DNA of 64,000 nucleotides from Enchytraeus crypticus (GCA_905160935.1 CAJHZI010000477.1:327501-391500), one strand, 5' to 3'; shown: positions 18,578 through 29,084, counted from the first letter of the stretch. Numbers and translations: made by a program. The notes: generated by a model not told the origin, from the sequence alone.

Positions 18578-19351
18578 TATGTAGAAATTATACTGCGCAA
18601 AATACAGAATCTAGAAAATATTTGTTTCGAAATTAGATAGAAAATAATTAATTTCAATCCTACATCTTCAATATATAAATAATAATTTGAAGGTTTAACG
18701 TCCGTTTCCTAGTCGAAGGATAATGTCGGGGAAGCAGAAGTGGAATATAGTCTACGATGAATTAATTGGAACGCTCCTGCTTGGATTTGAACAAAGTCTA
18801 ACTGATGTAGAAATCAAACGTGTTATCAACTAGATCATCATAACGGTTTTCTAGTACCAGTCCCTATCAATCGTTCAGTTAAATTAGCAGTTCCAAGGCA
18901 TTTATTTCAACGTCGATGTGATTTAGGTATAGCACTGTACTTTTAGACTATCCGCGGAGTTATTAAATCATCGTCATCCAATGACTGAGTCCATTCATAA
19001 AGTAACTCCGCCTCACTTTCAGTAACTCCACCCCCTCCGTTGTTATTCATATTTTCATTGGTTGAATTTAAATAAGCCTCAAAATGCGTTTCTCCAAACC
19101 GGTTATGGTTGTAGTTCTAAAATATTAAACAATTATCATCAGATTTTAGTAATTAAAGTGTCATAAAAATAGCCTTGTAAAAGAGCAATACACATGCCAG
19201 ATTTCTCATCAAAAAGGGTTTTCCTGGAAAATTGCCAATATATGGGGATGCCACTAGGAATTGTGACACCCAGACCGCCCCAGGTGGGGTGGAGGGGTTT
19301 TACTACACCAATCCTTGGAGTGGAGGCACCTCTATCCCCTGGAAGGGTAAA

Positions 19352-19397
19352 GGCTGGTAAAGCTACTGTTAAGGTCAGTTTTCTCACACGAAACATC
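19352..19397 (-). mobile_element. SINE-1 3' fragment
   Basis: GCTGGTAAAGCTACTGTTAA followed by GTCAGTTTTCTCACACGAAA: core only. Confidence 0.75.
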
Positions 19398-19548
19398 GCG
19401 CCAGTGGTACCCTCATCATATATCGTGGACCTGCCACTTTACAGAATATTAGAGAGAGCTTTAAAATCGAAAAATAACAATCGCAAAATAATGGAAATAA
19501 AGCAAATTATCGAAAAAGAGAAAGAGAAATAATAAGAGAAAAAATGAA

Positions 19549-19930
19549 TTAGGAAAATGACAAGGAAACCTTATCTCTGCATGTCCCTCTCTGTATGCCT
19601 CTCTCTGTAGGCCTATCCCTGTAGGCCTCCTTCTGTAGACCTCTTTCTGTAGGCCTATCTCTGTAGGCCACTTCCTGTAGGCCTCTCTCTATAGGCCTAT
19701 CTCTGTAGGCCTCTTTCTGTAGGCCTCTCTCTATAGGCCTATCTCTGTAGGCCTCTTTCTGTAGGCCTCTCTCTATAGGCCTATCTCTGTAGGCCTCCCT
19801 CATCCTCTCGACACGGCGCAATGCTTTCGCTGATCTACGCTCTGTGCCCGCTTGTGATGAAGGGAGTTTTGTTCTCAATGAGCTGGCAACGCTGCCGCCA
19901 GATGAGCTAGCCGTGTCTGACTGGGCCGAT
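19549..19930 (-). CDS. CXorf58-like last exon with coding minisatellite
   Basis: The acceptor TTGTTTATAG is followed by one base completing Arg, then SAQSDTASSSGGSVASSLRT, KLPSSQAGTERRSAK and ALRRVERMREAYRD. From there the frame continues through about five copies of a 14-residue unit (AYRDRPIERGLQKE and variants with T for I or E for K) and ends RGTCRDKVSLSFS with a stop at 19549-19551. The unit is a 42-bp minisatellite with an internal TAGGCCT sub-repeat. Either the protein truly ends in this basic/acidic repeat, or the exon end was tandemly amplified as elsewhere in the window. No polyadenylation signal is obvious just downstream. Confidence 0.65.
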
Positions 19931-19951
19931 CTATAAACAATGAACAAACCG

Positions 19952-20016
<65 letters not shown>

Positions 20017-23000
20017 TATAAATAAGACCCCCTAGCATAATTGCGATAGTGCGATCAATTTTCGATATTTCGTTTTCAAATTTCAATCACCTATAGCCTA
20101 TAAAGGAGAAACTTTTCCATGTAATCTTCAAATTTTGTGGAAATATTCCAATTAGGGCCAGAGTTATCGAAGTTTTACGATAGAAGTTTATTTTTCCAAA
20201 TGACCGGTATACTATAATTGAAGTTAGATATTTTGTCACGTCCAAAATAGAGTCCGTGCGACAAAGTAAACACACGTTTGACGTCAAACTAAATAGACTA
20301 ATGGCGTCAACTGTTTGGCTGAGACCTGGCTCAAATCAGTTAATAAATATTGAGAGATTTACTGTAGGCTTTTCAGGCTGTTAGCTAGATTTTACAATCA
20401 TTGATTCACACTAACAACAAAAGAAATTCTCAAATTGTACAATATAGCCCAGACTTCATAAAATCATAAATAGCCTCCTAATTTTCCAGATTTTAATCCA
20501 CTTGATTTTTATGTCTGGGGAACCAAGATGGAAAAGTATCATGCTTTCAAACCGAAACTCAGAAACATTCCATTGATTGTCTATAGCTTTATTTTAACCA
20601 CGGCTAGTAACCTGTTTGTCTGAGAGACGATACGCAGCTGTTCCAGCAGCAGCTTCTCGTCGCAGGGTCTGCGCACCAGCTGTGAGAGGTTCTGCAGCAA
20701 CAGCGGTGACATCTTGCGAGTATATGCATAGTCGAGTACGTCGTAGAATACAACGTGACGCGGCAGGTCTGAATGGAAATCAATCAATTACTTAATCAAT
20801 TAATATGTAAAATCGATCACTCAATCAACAAATCAATCCATCCAACAATCAATCAATCAATTCATCAATCAATAAATCCATTAGCAATAAATCAATGCGT
20901 CTATCAATAAATCCAATCATTCAATCGATCCATCAATCATTAAATTCATCAATAAATCAATAGATCAATCAAGCAATCAAACAATCAATAAATCAATCAA
21001 AAAATCTATCTATCTATCTATCCTCCACCCATCCAACAATCAATCAATCCATCGTCAATCAATCAATCAATCAATCCATCTATCATTTAATTAATCCATC
21101 AATCATTCATTTCATCAACAAATCAGTCGATCAATCAATCAATCAATCCATTCATCCATCCATCCAGCTCACTGAGGTCTTGTACAAACAGTAGTGACAT
21201 CTGTTTATTATTAGCTAAGTATATTAACTTTTAGCATCATCATAATCTTCCCTTGAATCCTAATTTAGCAAGTGTCGCTAGGAATACATAGCAAAAAAGC
21301 AACATAAGACAAACCTCTAGGAACTAGAACTGTATCTAAATGAACATAGAAATTGATATATCAATATACGCCCCATATAGGGAAGTCAAACTGTCAATTG
21401 ACAACATCGAGCATTATAGTAAGAAATCTAAGCCAGTGAGCAAAAAAGAAGGTCCCAAATGGTACAAATTCCAAATTCCAGAATTCAGTCCAAAGATAAA
21501 TGGAATTAATGATAATATATGTATGTTTAATAATAATAAATATTAAAGGTTTAACGTCCGTTTCCTCATCCAGGGATGATATCAGGGACGTCCCCAACAA
21601 CACACATCACTACAGATCAATTCACCCAAACCAATCTGCAAAAGAAATCTGCTGAGGAGAAGTATAGTCCTAAACGAAAGCTAGTCCAGTGATCAAAAAT
21701 GGTCAGGGTAGATCGAATAAATCTACTGTGGGAAATATTCTGCAAACCTTGCAGCGTCAGTTTTCGCCAGCAGTTACTTCTACCACCTAGGTATGCCGGT
21801 AGTTCATCCGTTACACTGCATTGCTGCAAAGCACCATCAACAACCGAGAACTACTTTTATCCTTAACAATATCGAGCAGCATTAAGATAATTCAGACTTT
21901 TGTCCTTAATAATATCGAGCACCATTATGATAATTCAGACTTTTGTCCTTAATAATATCGAGCACCATTATGATAATTCAGACTTTTGTCCTTAATAATA
22001 TCGAGCACCATTATGATAATTCAGACTTTTGTCCTTAATAATATCGAGCACCATTATGATAATTCAGACTTTTGTCCTTAATAATATCGAGCACCATTAT
22101 GATAATTCAGACTTTTGTCCTTAATAATATCGAGCACCATTATGATAATTCAGACTTTTGTCCTTAATAATATCGAGCACCATTATGATAATTCAGACTT
22201 TTGTCCTTAATAATATCGAGCACCATTATGATAATTCAGACTTTTGTCCTTAATAATATCGAGCACCATTATGATAATTCAGACTTTTGTCCTTAATAAT
22301 ATCGAGCACCATTATGATAATTCAGACTTTTGTCCTTAATAATATCGAGCACCATTATGATAATTCAGACTTTTGTCCTTAATAATATCGAGCACCATTA
22401 TGATAATTCAGACTTTTGTCCTTAATAATATCGAGCACCATTATGATAATTCAGACTTTTGTCCTTAATAATATCGAGCACCATTATGATAATTCAGACT
22501 TTTGTCCTTAATAATATCGAGCACCATTATGATAATTCAGACTTTTGTCCTTAATAATATCGAGCACCATTATGATAATTCAGACTTTTGTCCTTAATAA
22601 TATCGAGCACCATTATGATAATTCAGACTTTTGTCCTTAATAATATCGAGCACCATTATGATAATTCAGACTTTTGTCCTTAATAATATCGAGCACCATT
22701 ATGATAATTCAGACTTTTGTCCTTAATAATATCGAGCACCATTATGATAATTCAGACTTTTGTCCTTAATAATATCGAGCACCATTATGATAATTCAGAC
22801 TTTTGTCCTTAATAATATCGAGCACCATTATGATAATTCAGACTTTTGTCCTTAATAATATCGAGCACCATTATGATAATTCAGACTTTTGTCCTTAATA
22901 ATATCGAGCACCATTATGATAATTCAGACTTTTGTCCTTAATAATATCGAGCACCATTATGATAATTCAGACTTTTGTCCTTAATAATATCGAGCACCAT

Positions 23001-24211
23001 TATGATAATTCAGACTTTTGTCCTTAATAATATCGAGCACCATTATGATAATTCAGACTTTTGTCCTTAATAATATCGAGCACCATTATGATAATTCAGA
23101 CTTTTGTCCTTAATAATATCGAGCACCATTATGATAATATCTGTCTTACACATAATGTGGTAAGTAAAGTAAGAAGTGATAAGCGAAAAGTGAAGAAATT
23201 AAAACCGGTGCAAGACAAACATAAAAGTGTTTATATATAACAAAGACATAATATGGAAACTAAATTACAGGGCATTGTAGAAACATTGCAAGGCATGAAA
23301 CATTACAGGGCTTTACAAAAATATTGCATTGCATTAAAAAGACATTACAATGTATTACGAAAACAACACAAAGCATTACAAAAATATTACACAAATATTC
23401 TAGGATTTTACAAATAAATTAAAAGGCATTAAAAAAGCATTACATGGCAATACACAACATTATGGCACATTACAAAACCTTTATAGGGCACTACAAAAAC
23501 ATTACACGACATTACAAAAACATTACACGACATTACAAAAACATTACAAAGCAGTAAAAAATCATTAAGAGAATACAAAATGATAGATTTAGCTTGAGAA
23601 TGTAGGCTTTAGTCTATGTTAAATTCAGTCTAGATGCTCAACGAATGCGCCAACACTGTATACCTATTGATCAGCAGTTAGAAATTTCATGAAGCTTCTA
23701 GTAATTAGCTTAAAAATAAATTCTCCTCTGACACCTACCACATATGATTAAATACCTTTATATAGCCTCAAGTTTAGCTATATGTAGGTCATATAATCAT
23801 AATGAATACCTTTATATAGCCTCTAAGTTTAGCTATATGAACGTCATATAATCATAATTAAATACCTTTATATAGCCTCTAAGTTTAGCTATATGAACGT
23901 CAGATGGTGAGGTAGCTCTGACTGTTCCATGGTTTGAACGTTGTTGAATTGCGTCCATTGTTAGCATCTCTAAATATTTTCTATTTCCCATCATATCACA
24001 GGCTGCCTTAGATGCCTGTCGAGAAAAATTGACACACAAATACATATTGTAAAAAACTGTTACAAATACACATTACAAATACATCATGGTTTTAAAAGTA
24101 TTATTGAAAGTGATAGGCATGAACATAGTTGATAATTTCACTATAATAGGTTTTATCAATTTATTTACGGCAAAATCATGTCATGAACGAGACATATATT
24201 AGGAAATAAGT

Positions 24212-24243
<32 letters not shown>

Positions 24244-26015
24244 TCAGTGCACTGCCAAGTGGCAGGTTCAAGGTCAAAGAGCACTTCTTAGAACAACAAG
24301 TTAATCCCTTCAGTCTATGCCATATCCATACCCTATGTAGCCTACAGCTTGGGAAAAGTAAGGCTTCTGAGATGGTTTCCCGTTGCCTTCCTCAGTTAGA
24401 TGTACATAATACATATACCATAATCATGACAAAATCATTGAGTCATCTCTCTGTACTGAAAGATGGATGCCGAGGTGGTGGCACTGTTTTTTATAAACAC
24501 TGGTAACACTGTTTTCTGTTAGAAAGAAGGTAAAAGGTGGAGGTACAGTTTTTCTATTAAATAAGATTGTAACACTGTTTTCTGTTAAATAAGGGCAAAA
24601 TGTGGTGGCGCAGTTTTTAGTTAAACACAGTGGTATCACTGTTTTCAGTACGGAAAGTCCTTTAAACTTGATTTTATAGCTGGCTAAATTTGATAATTTA
24701 AAATCTTTACTGTGGAATAATCATTGTTATTTAAACAAGGAAGATGCTCATTAGAAAGAAACTGAGAATAAACTCCTAATATGTTTTTAGCGAAGAATTA
24801 ATATTGAATACTTATTTGATTTATTGATTGACTTATACGTTGATCGATTGACTAACAGACGCACTGACAGACTAATTGATGGAATGATTTACGGCTTAAT
24901 TACTTGCCTGACAGAAACATGCGAATACTAGTCGCTTTAATAATAGTGGCCTGAGCCAGTGGCGAAGTCGGTAAGATACTTGACTGCGGATCAGTATGTG
25001 CGGGTTCAAATCCTGGGCTCGAACGTCACTGACATTGCTTTCGAGTGAGGACACTGACGTTAACCTTAGCTTTACCAACTTTATAAAAATAATTTAGTTG
25101 TTAGGAAGAATACACATTTTTCATAAATACATTACCAACGCAACTTTATGTATGTTCTTTCCGGACACATACTGAGAGCTGGTTCCAGTGGTATTGGATC
25201 GGAACAGCTTAAAATAGACCAGTGGTGGGAAAGATTCACCGCCGAATCTGTACGTGTCAATAAATTAATGTATAACTAATTTATTTCCATCCATTCTGAT
25301 AGGATTTACACAAGAAATATATGCTAAGAACAGAATATTTTAAATAAAGAATAGACGTTGTTATGGTTTCAGTATTGTCAAAATCTAAAATGAATTTTGT
25401 TGAATTTAAACAAGATCTTTTGAGAAAAAAATTCATGTTTAATTCTGAAATGTCACTGACAATGGTTTTGAGATAATAATAATAGGACTGCATGTCATGA
25501 CAATATATTCAAATAAAATTATAGCATATATGGGCTGATAAGGAATGGTAATGAAATATTTCACAAAAGTGATTTCATTGATTTTTGTATAATCAACGTA
25601 TTGATTTCTTGCTAGATTCATTGACAGATAGATTGAAATATTGATTGGTATGATAGGCAATAAATTTGTTGATTTATTGGGTAGATCCTGTGGTGAATTG
25701 AACCCTCATGGGTTCGAATCCTAGCCGCGCTGATCTGAGAGTAAAATCTTGGACATTCACTGGACTGGTTATGCGGAAAATGGTCTAAATTGCCTAACGG
25801 TTTAAAACTTTAAACATGTGGTATTAGAAGTGATAGATATCAACACAGTTGATCATTTCATTGTAATGCGTGTTTTTACTTGATCGGTAATAACAGAAAA
25901 TATATTGCAGAGACTGTAACCTGAACTTGATCTTGACTTGAAGACATTTGTCCTTCAGAATTTCCAACTCACGAGGACAGACTCTTTTTATGATCTCCCC
26001 AGATAGAGATTTCTC
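19549..26015 (-). CDS. CXorf58/C11orf65-like gene (six or more exons, 5' end not found)
   Basis: Exons in transcript order (complement): 26015-25921, 25247-25136, 24015-23866, 21823-21748, 20768-20612, 19930-19549. Every junction is phase-consistent (2, 0, 0, 1, 2), strong evidence for one transcript. The order KIKF-RFGGESFPPLVYFKLF, SGKNIHKVAL, ASKAACDMMGNRKYLEML, DELPAYLGGRSNCWRKLTLQ, DLPRHVVFYDVLDYAYTRK, EKLLLEQLRIVSQTN and RRSAKALRRVERMREAYR matches what I remember of vertebrate CXorf58 and the related C11orf65/MFI proteins (FGG-x-x-FPP-x-x-x-x-K motif, SGK, GGR-x-N-x-W). Those proteins are poorly characterised and mostly reported in ciliated or testis tissue; function here is unknown. 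Exons for the expected N-terminal helical/IQ-like part were not located upstream of 26015. Confidence 0.75.
19955..20012. repeat. (AT)n microsatellite
   Basis: Pure TA run 25 bp upstream of the acceptor of the CXorf58-like last exon. Confidence 0.95.
20470..20580 (+). mobile_element. Tc1/mariner-type transposase remnant (tentative)
   Basis: A short plus-strand frame reads PDFNPLDFYVWGTKMEKYHA, resembling the SPDLNPLDxFLWG block around the third catalytic acid of mariner-like transposases. Stops lie just upstream; nothing else of the element is clear, although the flanking 20020-20470 is unassigned. Confidence 0.4.
20612..20768 (-). CDS. CXorf58-like exon 5
   Basis: 157 bp: AC completing Asp, 51 codons, then AG. 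The acceptor is TTTCCATTCAG; the donor is AACAG followed by GTTACT. Peptide DLPRHVVFYDVLDYAYTRK, MSPLLLQNLSQLVRRPCDE, EKLLLEQLRIVSQTN. Mostly helical, with the LPR...YD-x-x-DY core expected for the family. GC content and codon use stand out from the AT-rich flanks. Confidence 0.8.
20790..21175. repeat. (AATC)n degenerate microsatellite
   Basis: Imperfect AATCAATCAATC and CCATCAATC repeats beginning 20 bp upstream of the acceptor of exon 5. A comparable tract is at 57685-58190. Confidence 0.9.
21404..21490 (-). repeat. Repeat family F1 fragment
   Basis: ACAACATCGAGCATTATAGT and CCAGTGAGCAAAAAAGAAGG are the reverse of the block at 45618-45690. Another fragment is at 1945-2010. Confidence 0.6.
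21530..21742 (-). mobile_element. SINE-like family C2 copy next to a donor
   Basis: Reverse copy with (AAT)n, the core and the CCAATCTGCAAAAGAAATC head. The head end (TCTACTGTGGGAAA) is within about 6 bp of the donor at 21748. Confidence 0.82.
21748..21823 (-). CDS. CXorf58-like exon 4
   Basis: 76 bp, 25 codons plus one base. The acceptor is GTGCTTTGCAG; the donor is CTGCAAG followed by GTTTGC. Peptide QCSVTDELPAYLGGRSNCWR then KLTLQ. The GGRSNCWRKLTL block is the most family-specific part of the gene. Phase 0 in and phase 1 out fit exons 3 and 5. Confidence 0.8.
21854..23140. repeat. 43-bp satellite array, 30 units
   Basis: The unit begins CTTTTGTCCTTAATAATATC and ends ATGATAATTCAGA. The first unit is diverged (CTTTTATCCTTAACAATATC); the following units look identical on reading, and the last is truncated at its end. 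It fills most of the intron between CXorf58-like exons 3 and 4. The near-identity implies very recent expansion or homogenisation. Confidence 0.97.
23225..23580. repeat. Degenerate ATTACAAAAACATT repeats
   Basis: Diverged units of the form CATTACAAAAACATTACA with spacing near 20-25 bp. Confidence 0.75.
23745..23865. repeat. Two extra copies of the CXorf58-like exon 3 donor end
   Basis: Blocks at about 23751-23790 and 23805-23846 repeat TACCTTTATATAGCCTC and AAGTTTAGCTATATG from the exon starting at 23866. Unit about 56-58 bp: ~39 nt of exon plus donor plus ~15 nt of intron. Each copy keeps AAAG followed by GTATT on the minus strand. Confidence 0.9.
23866..24015 (-). CDS. CXorf58-like exon 3
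   Basis: 50 codons, phase 0 both ends. The acceptor is TTTTTCTCGACAG; the donor is ATAAAG followed by GTATTT. Peptide ASKAACDMMGNRKYLEMLTM, DAIQQRSNHGTVRATSPSD, VHIAKLRGYIK. SKAACDMMGNRK fits the 'aa-D-x-C-x-x-x-G-x-R-K' block remembered for CXorf58. The 3' end and donor are tandemly copied twice just downstream. Confidence 0.8.
24075..24165 (+). mobile_element. SINE-2 3' fragment
   Basis: AAGTGATAGGCATGAACATA and ATTTCACTATAATAGG: the SINE-2 3' end only. Confidence 0.65.
24210..24420 (+). repeat. Repeat family E copy
   Basis: (CT)n, then GTGCACTGCCAAGTGGCAGG, AAAGAGCACTTCTTAGA, CCATATCCATACCCTATG and GGTTTCCCGTTGCCTTCC. The same order occurs at 35548-35830. Confidence 0.65.
24440..24940. 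other. No gene seen; weak 50-70 bp repeat at 24470-24655
   Basis: CACTGTTTTCTGTTA recurs four times with gaps; otherwise AT-rich intron. Confidence 0.5.
24949..25082 (+). mobile_element. SINE-1 copy, near full length
   Basis: CTGAGCCAGTGGCGAAGTCGG contains an exact A box. The B-box region GGGTTCAAATCC and the core GAGTGAGGACACTGACG follow. It ends about 54 bp from the exon-2 donor. Confidence 0.92.
25136..25247 (-). CDS. CXorf58-like exon 2
   Basis: 112 bp: one base completing Arg, then 37 codons. The acceptor is ACACGTACAG; the donor is GCGTTG followed by GTAATG. Peptide FGGESFPPLVYFKLFRSNTT then GTSSQYVSGKNIHKVAL. The FGG-x-x-FPP-x-x-x-x-K signature is shared by CXorf58 and C11orf65/MFI proteins. 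This is the exon that best identifies the family. Confidence 0.82.
25684..25880 (+). mobile_element. SINE-2 copy (5'-truncated)
   Basis: GGGTTCGAATCCTAGCCGCG carries an exact B box. The body and 3' end TTGATCATTTCATTGTAATG follow. Confidence 0.88.
25921..26015 (-). CDS. CXorf58-like exon 1 of those found
   Basis: 31 codons plus two bases. Peptide EKSLSGEIIKRVCPRELEIL then KDKCLQVKIKF, leading to RFGG in the next exon. The donor is TTCAG followed by GTTACAG. The acceptor is unusual: GATGATGATGTGTAG, with no pyrimidine tract because a (GAT)n microsatellite occupies the whole upstream intron end. Further 5' exons, including the start codon, were not found. Confidence 0.72.
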
Positions 26016-26020
26016 CTACA

Positions 26021-26077
26021 CATCATCATCATCATCATCATAATCATCATCATCATAATCACCATCACCATCGTCAG

Positions 26078-26116
<39 letters not shown>

Positions 26117-26181
26117 AATCATCATCACCATCACCATCATCATCACCATCACCATCATCATCACCATCACCATCATCATCC

Positions 26182-26232
<51 letters not shown>

Positions 26233-26239
26233 CCATCAC

Positions 26240-26284
<45 letters not shown>

Positions 26285-26292
26285 AATCATCA
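26021..26292. repeat. (ATC)n microsatellite at an acceptor
   Basis: About 270 bp of ATC repeats with CACC variants, starting six bases from the exon boundary at 26015. Confidence 0.97.
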
Positions 26293-26299
26293 TATACTA

Positions 26300-27260
26300 G
26301 GTGAGTATCGTTTACTGTGTGAATGCTAAGTATTTAATGTATAGTATGTAAGGCTAGCAGACAGTAAGTTAGTGATCCAGTTTTTAATTTAGATCTCAAA
26401 TTTATAATATTTTCAAAATTATTGCTGGTACATGTATATGATTAATAATTAATTATATATACATGTACTTTATGCTTGGCTATGGCTTCAAATTGTACTT
26501 GATAAAGCTACACTAAGTTGACCACATTTTGCTTTAAAATCAAACACAGGTCAAATGAGCCACAAAAGAGCCTGTAGCAAAATGATTTAGATTCCTCTCT
26601 TGGTTCATAGACTCTCTGTTCAAATCTCAGGGCCTGCCTCCCATTGAATTATACCACAGTTAAAATAGAGTTTAAATTAGATAAGAAACATTATAGATAT
26701 AAAATATGTATTTAACTAACCGCAGCCCTAACTGAATGCTTTAATAGTCTAAATATTTTTCTATTGCGATATGATAACCAGAAATTCTCAATTATTATAA
26801 CATTCTTTCTTCTCAGTACTGGATCACTGCTAAAATAGACAATTATACAAATTTTTTATTTAGTGTTTTGAATTTATTAGATTTCACTATAGGTTACTGA
26901 AACGTCGTATTTAAATAATACAATGATGATTTAAAATTAACGTTTCAACTGAATGATTTGACTTAGTTAATGACATTTGTGAAAGTGGATTGACCTAAAC
27001 ATAACAGATAACAAAACAAACATTGGTGAAAGCACTGAATGAAACTAATTGGGACTAAGGAAATATATTAAACTAAATATTATTATATATTAAAATTCAT
27101 TATGCACTGTGCGTGGATGTGCATTGGCAAGTGTGCACTTTTAGGTATATTAACTTATGAAATCAACTCATCATATTCTTTCCATTACTATTTTTGTATG
27201 CCGAGAAATTACGACTGAACTAGTGTTAAAAATATCCACGACTTCCAGAATCAGTATCAG
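26300..27260. other. No gene seen
   Basis: AT-rich. One weak tRNA-like stretch near 26570-26635 (CTGTTCAAATCTCAGG) may be a decayed SINE. Confidence 0.5.
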
Positions 27261-27265
27261 AAATT

Positions 27266-27500
27266 AGAATGTCTTAATAGCGTAGTGGTAACGTCATGAA
27301 GTTTTACATGACAGATCCTGAGGTGAATTGAACTCTCGTGGTTCGAATCCCAGCCGCGCTGATCTGAGAGTATAATCTCGGACATTCACTAAACTGGTTA
27401 TACTTAAAATTGTCTAAATTGCCTAACGGTTTAAACATGCGATATTAAAAGTGATTGATAGCAACATAGTTTATCATTTTACTATAATGCGTGTTTAGTT
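27266..27500 (+). mobile_element. SINE-2 copy with exact A and B boxes
   Basis: TAGCGTAGTGG at 27278-27288 (A-box form) and GGTTCGAATCC at 27340-27350 (exact B box). Body and TTTACTATAATGCGTG 3' end intact. Best SINE-2 reference in the window. Confidence 0.92.
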
Positions 27501-27509
27501 TTTTCAGTA

Positions 27510-27990
27510 AGATTAAGTTGGATAAAATCTCTTTAAATAAATTTCACAATTTCACAAAAATATTACTTCGATACTAATTTAACATCCACACCTAAAGGGC
27601 ATTGCTGAGCAGAGTGTCAAAATTTTTACATTTACTTTAATTAGTTGTCTAATTAATGAAAATTTCAATCTATACTGAATCTACATCATCGAAATCAAAT
27701 TAAAGCCAAATGTAAATATTTATAAAATGTTTCCAAGGTAACTGGAGAAAATTATTTTTTCCTGTTTATAAATCTCTCGAAATTAGACACTTGAAGAAAT
27801 ATCATATTCAATTTAAAATTCAAAATATAAAATTTTAAATTTAAATCTTAATTTAGTAATATGATTATCTGTGACGGTTTCTAGCAATTTCAATATAACA
27901 TATTTAAACAGTAGAGCAGTTGATAGTCAATCATCTAATCTATCGGTGTTATGATTGTTCTAGATTCAATTTCCTGCGCCTAAACCACCT
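27510..27990. other. No gene seen
   Basis: AT-rich sequence without recognised repeats or exons. Confidence 0.5.
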
Positions 27991-28029
27991 TTTCTTTAAT
28001 TCCCTTGACTTTGGACTGATTTTTGGATT

Positions 28030-28915
28030 TTGGAATTTGCACCGCTTTTAGAAATTCCTTTTGCTCGCCGGCTTGATTTTGTCTCAATAGTACTCGATGT
28101 TGTCATTGATGAGTGTAGCCAGGGGCGGATCCAGAAATTTTTTAACGGGGGCCCGATATATTTTTTTTGAGAGTGTACATATTTTTTACTTACGCCACGC
28201 CTTCTTCGGGTCATGTGACGCAACCAGAAAAAATACTGTGAGGGGGTGGGTGGGAAATATTTCACTACTTCGCTCGGTTCACAGTGTGAGTGTATTCCCG
28301 TATCTTATCCCCCCCCGCCTCCCAGTCATACACGTATTAAAGTCTGGGGAAAACCTAAAATGCCCAAAATCCTACATTTGTTTTGGAAAAAAGCTGGTTA
28401 ATTTTTTCACCTTCGAAGAAACTTAGCGGATCTGGACGAATTGCAAAAGTGACCTAATTTTGGCGGTAGGGGGCCCCTCCCAGTCATGGCTGTTTGCACC
28501 ACTACTCCGGGACAGAGCTCACATTTTCTAATCAGAGCCTTTTCTCCTCTTTTACAGTGGTTTATGTGAAAAATAAGAGCAAGTGAAACGGTCAATATTT
28601 TTCGGCCCCCCATCCATATATACATGTAGGCCTTCTAGTATACCAAATATATGGCCCCCTAGTGAGATCCACATTTGACGAAATCCGAACTATAGCGGAG
28701 CTGAGTTTCCTCTCGTACCCCCCCCCCCCCCCCCCAACCACTACCCGTACAAACATATTTGCACATACCTATTGTCATAGAAACAATTAAAATATATATT
28801 TAATTTTTTTCGGCGGGCCTAAGGGGGGGGGGGGGGTGGGCCCCCTGGCCCCCCTGGATCCGCCACTGACTGTAGCACTTTAATTGTTAATTGTTATTAA
28901 TTTTTTCTCGTGCTC
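28030..28915 (+). repeat. Repeat family F1 copy, split by a MITE
   Basis: Left part 28030-28119 (TTTTGCTCGCCGGCTTG, GTCTCAATAGTACTCGATG) and right part 28869-28915 (CTGTAGCACTTTAATTG) together read like the intact copy at 45618-45740. Confidence 0.75.
28120..28868. mobile_element. hAT-type MITE, 749 bp, with TIRs and 8-bp TSD
   Basis: Termini CAGGGGCGGATCCAG and CTGGATCCGCCACTG are inverted repeats with one difference (CAGTGGCGGATCCAG against CAGGGG). The flanks AGTGTAGC (28112-28119) and ACTGTAGC (28869-28876) are an 8-bp target duplication with one mismatch. The interior has poly-G/poly-C runs and no transposase. 8-bp TSD plus CAG-type TIR indicates the hAT superfamily. Confidence 0.85.
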
Positions 28916-29017
28916 CCAGTAATTGAAACCGTTCCAAGTTCTCAAGAACTTCTGAACATATATCGCAATGTGCACAACTCTCGTTATCGAACGTTCTGCC
29001 CACGGATCAATGGAACA

Positions 29018-29066
29018 ATTAGAGGACTACTGTCATGAACGACAGTAGTGCTCTAATTACCGTTAT
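29018..29066. repeat. Imperfect palindrome of SINE ends
   Basis: ATTAGAGGACTACTGTC and GACAGTAGTGCTCTAAT are inverted with a short spacer. The arm equals the family F1 3' end. Confidence 0.7.
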
Positions 29067-29084
29067 TATGACGACTCTGCCTCT

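Noticed and set aside
19194-19532. 112-codon plus-strand ORF
   Set aside because: Mixed repeat sequence with a SINE-1 fragment; no recognised domain or splice support.
21854-23140. CRISPR-like array
   Set aside because: The units are contiguous 43-bp repeats with no variable spacers, in an animal intron.
27996-28265. 89-codon minus-strand ORF with SRRAKGISKSGANSKIQ
   Set aside because: Covers the family F1 repeat and the MITE edge; the same sequence in reverse occurs at other F1 copies.
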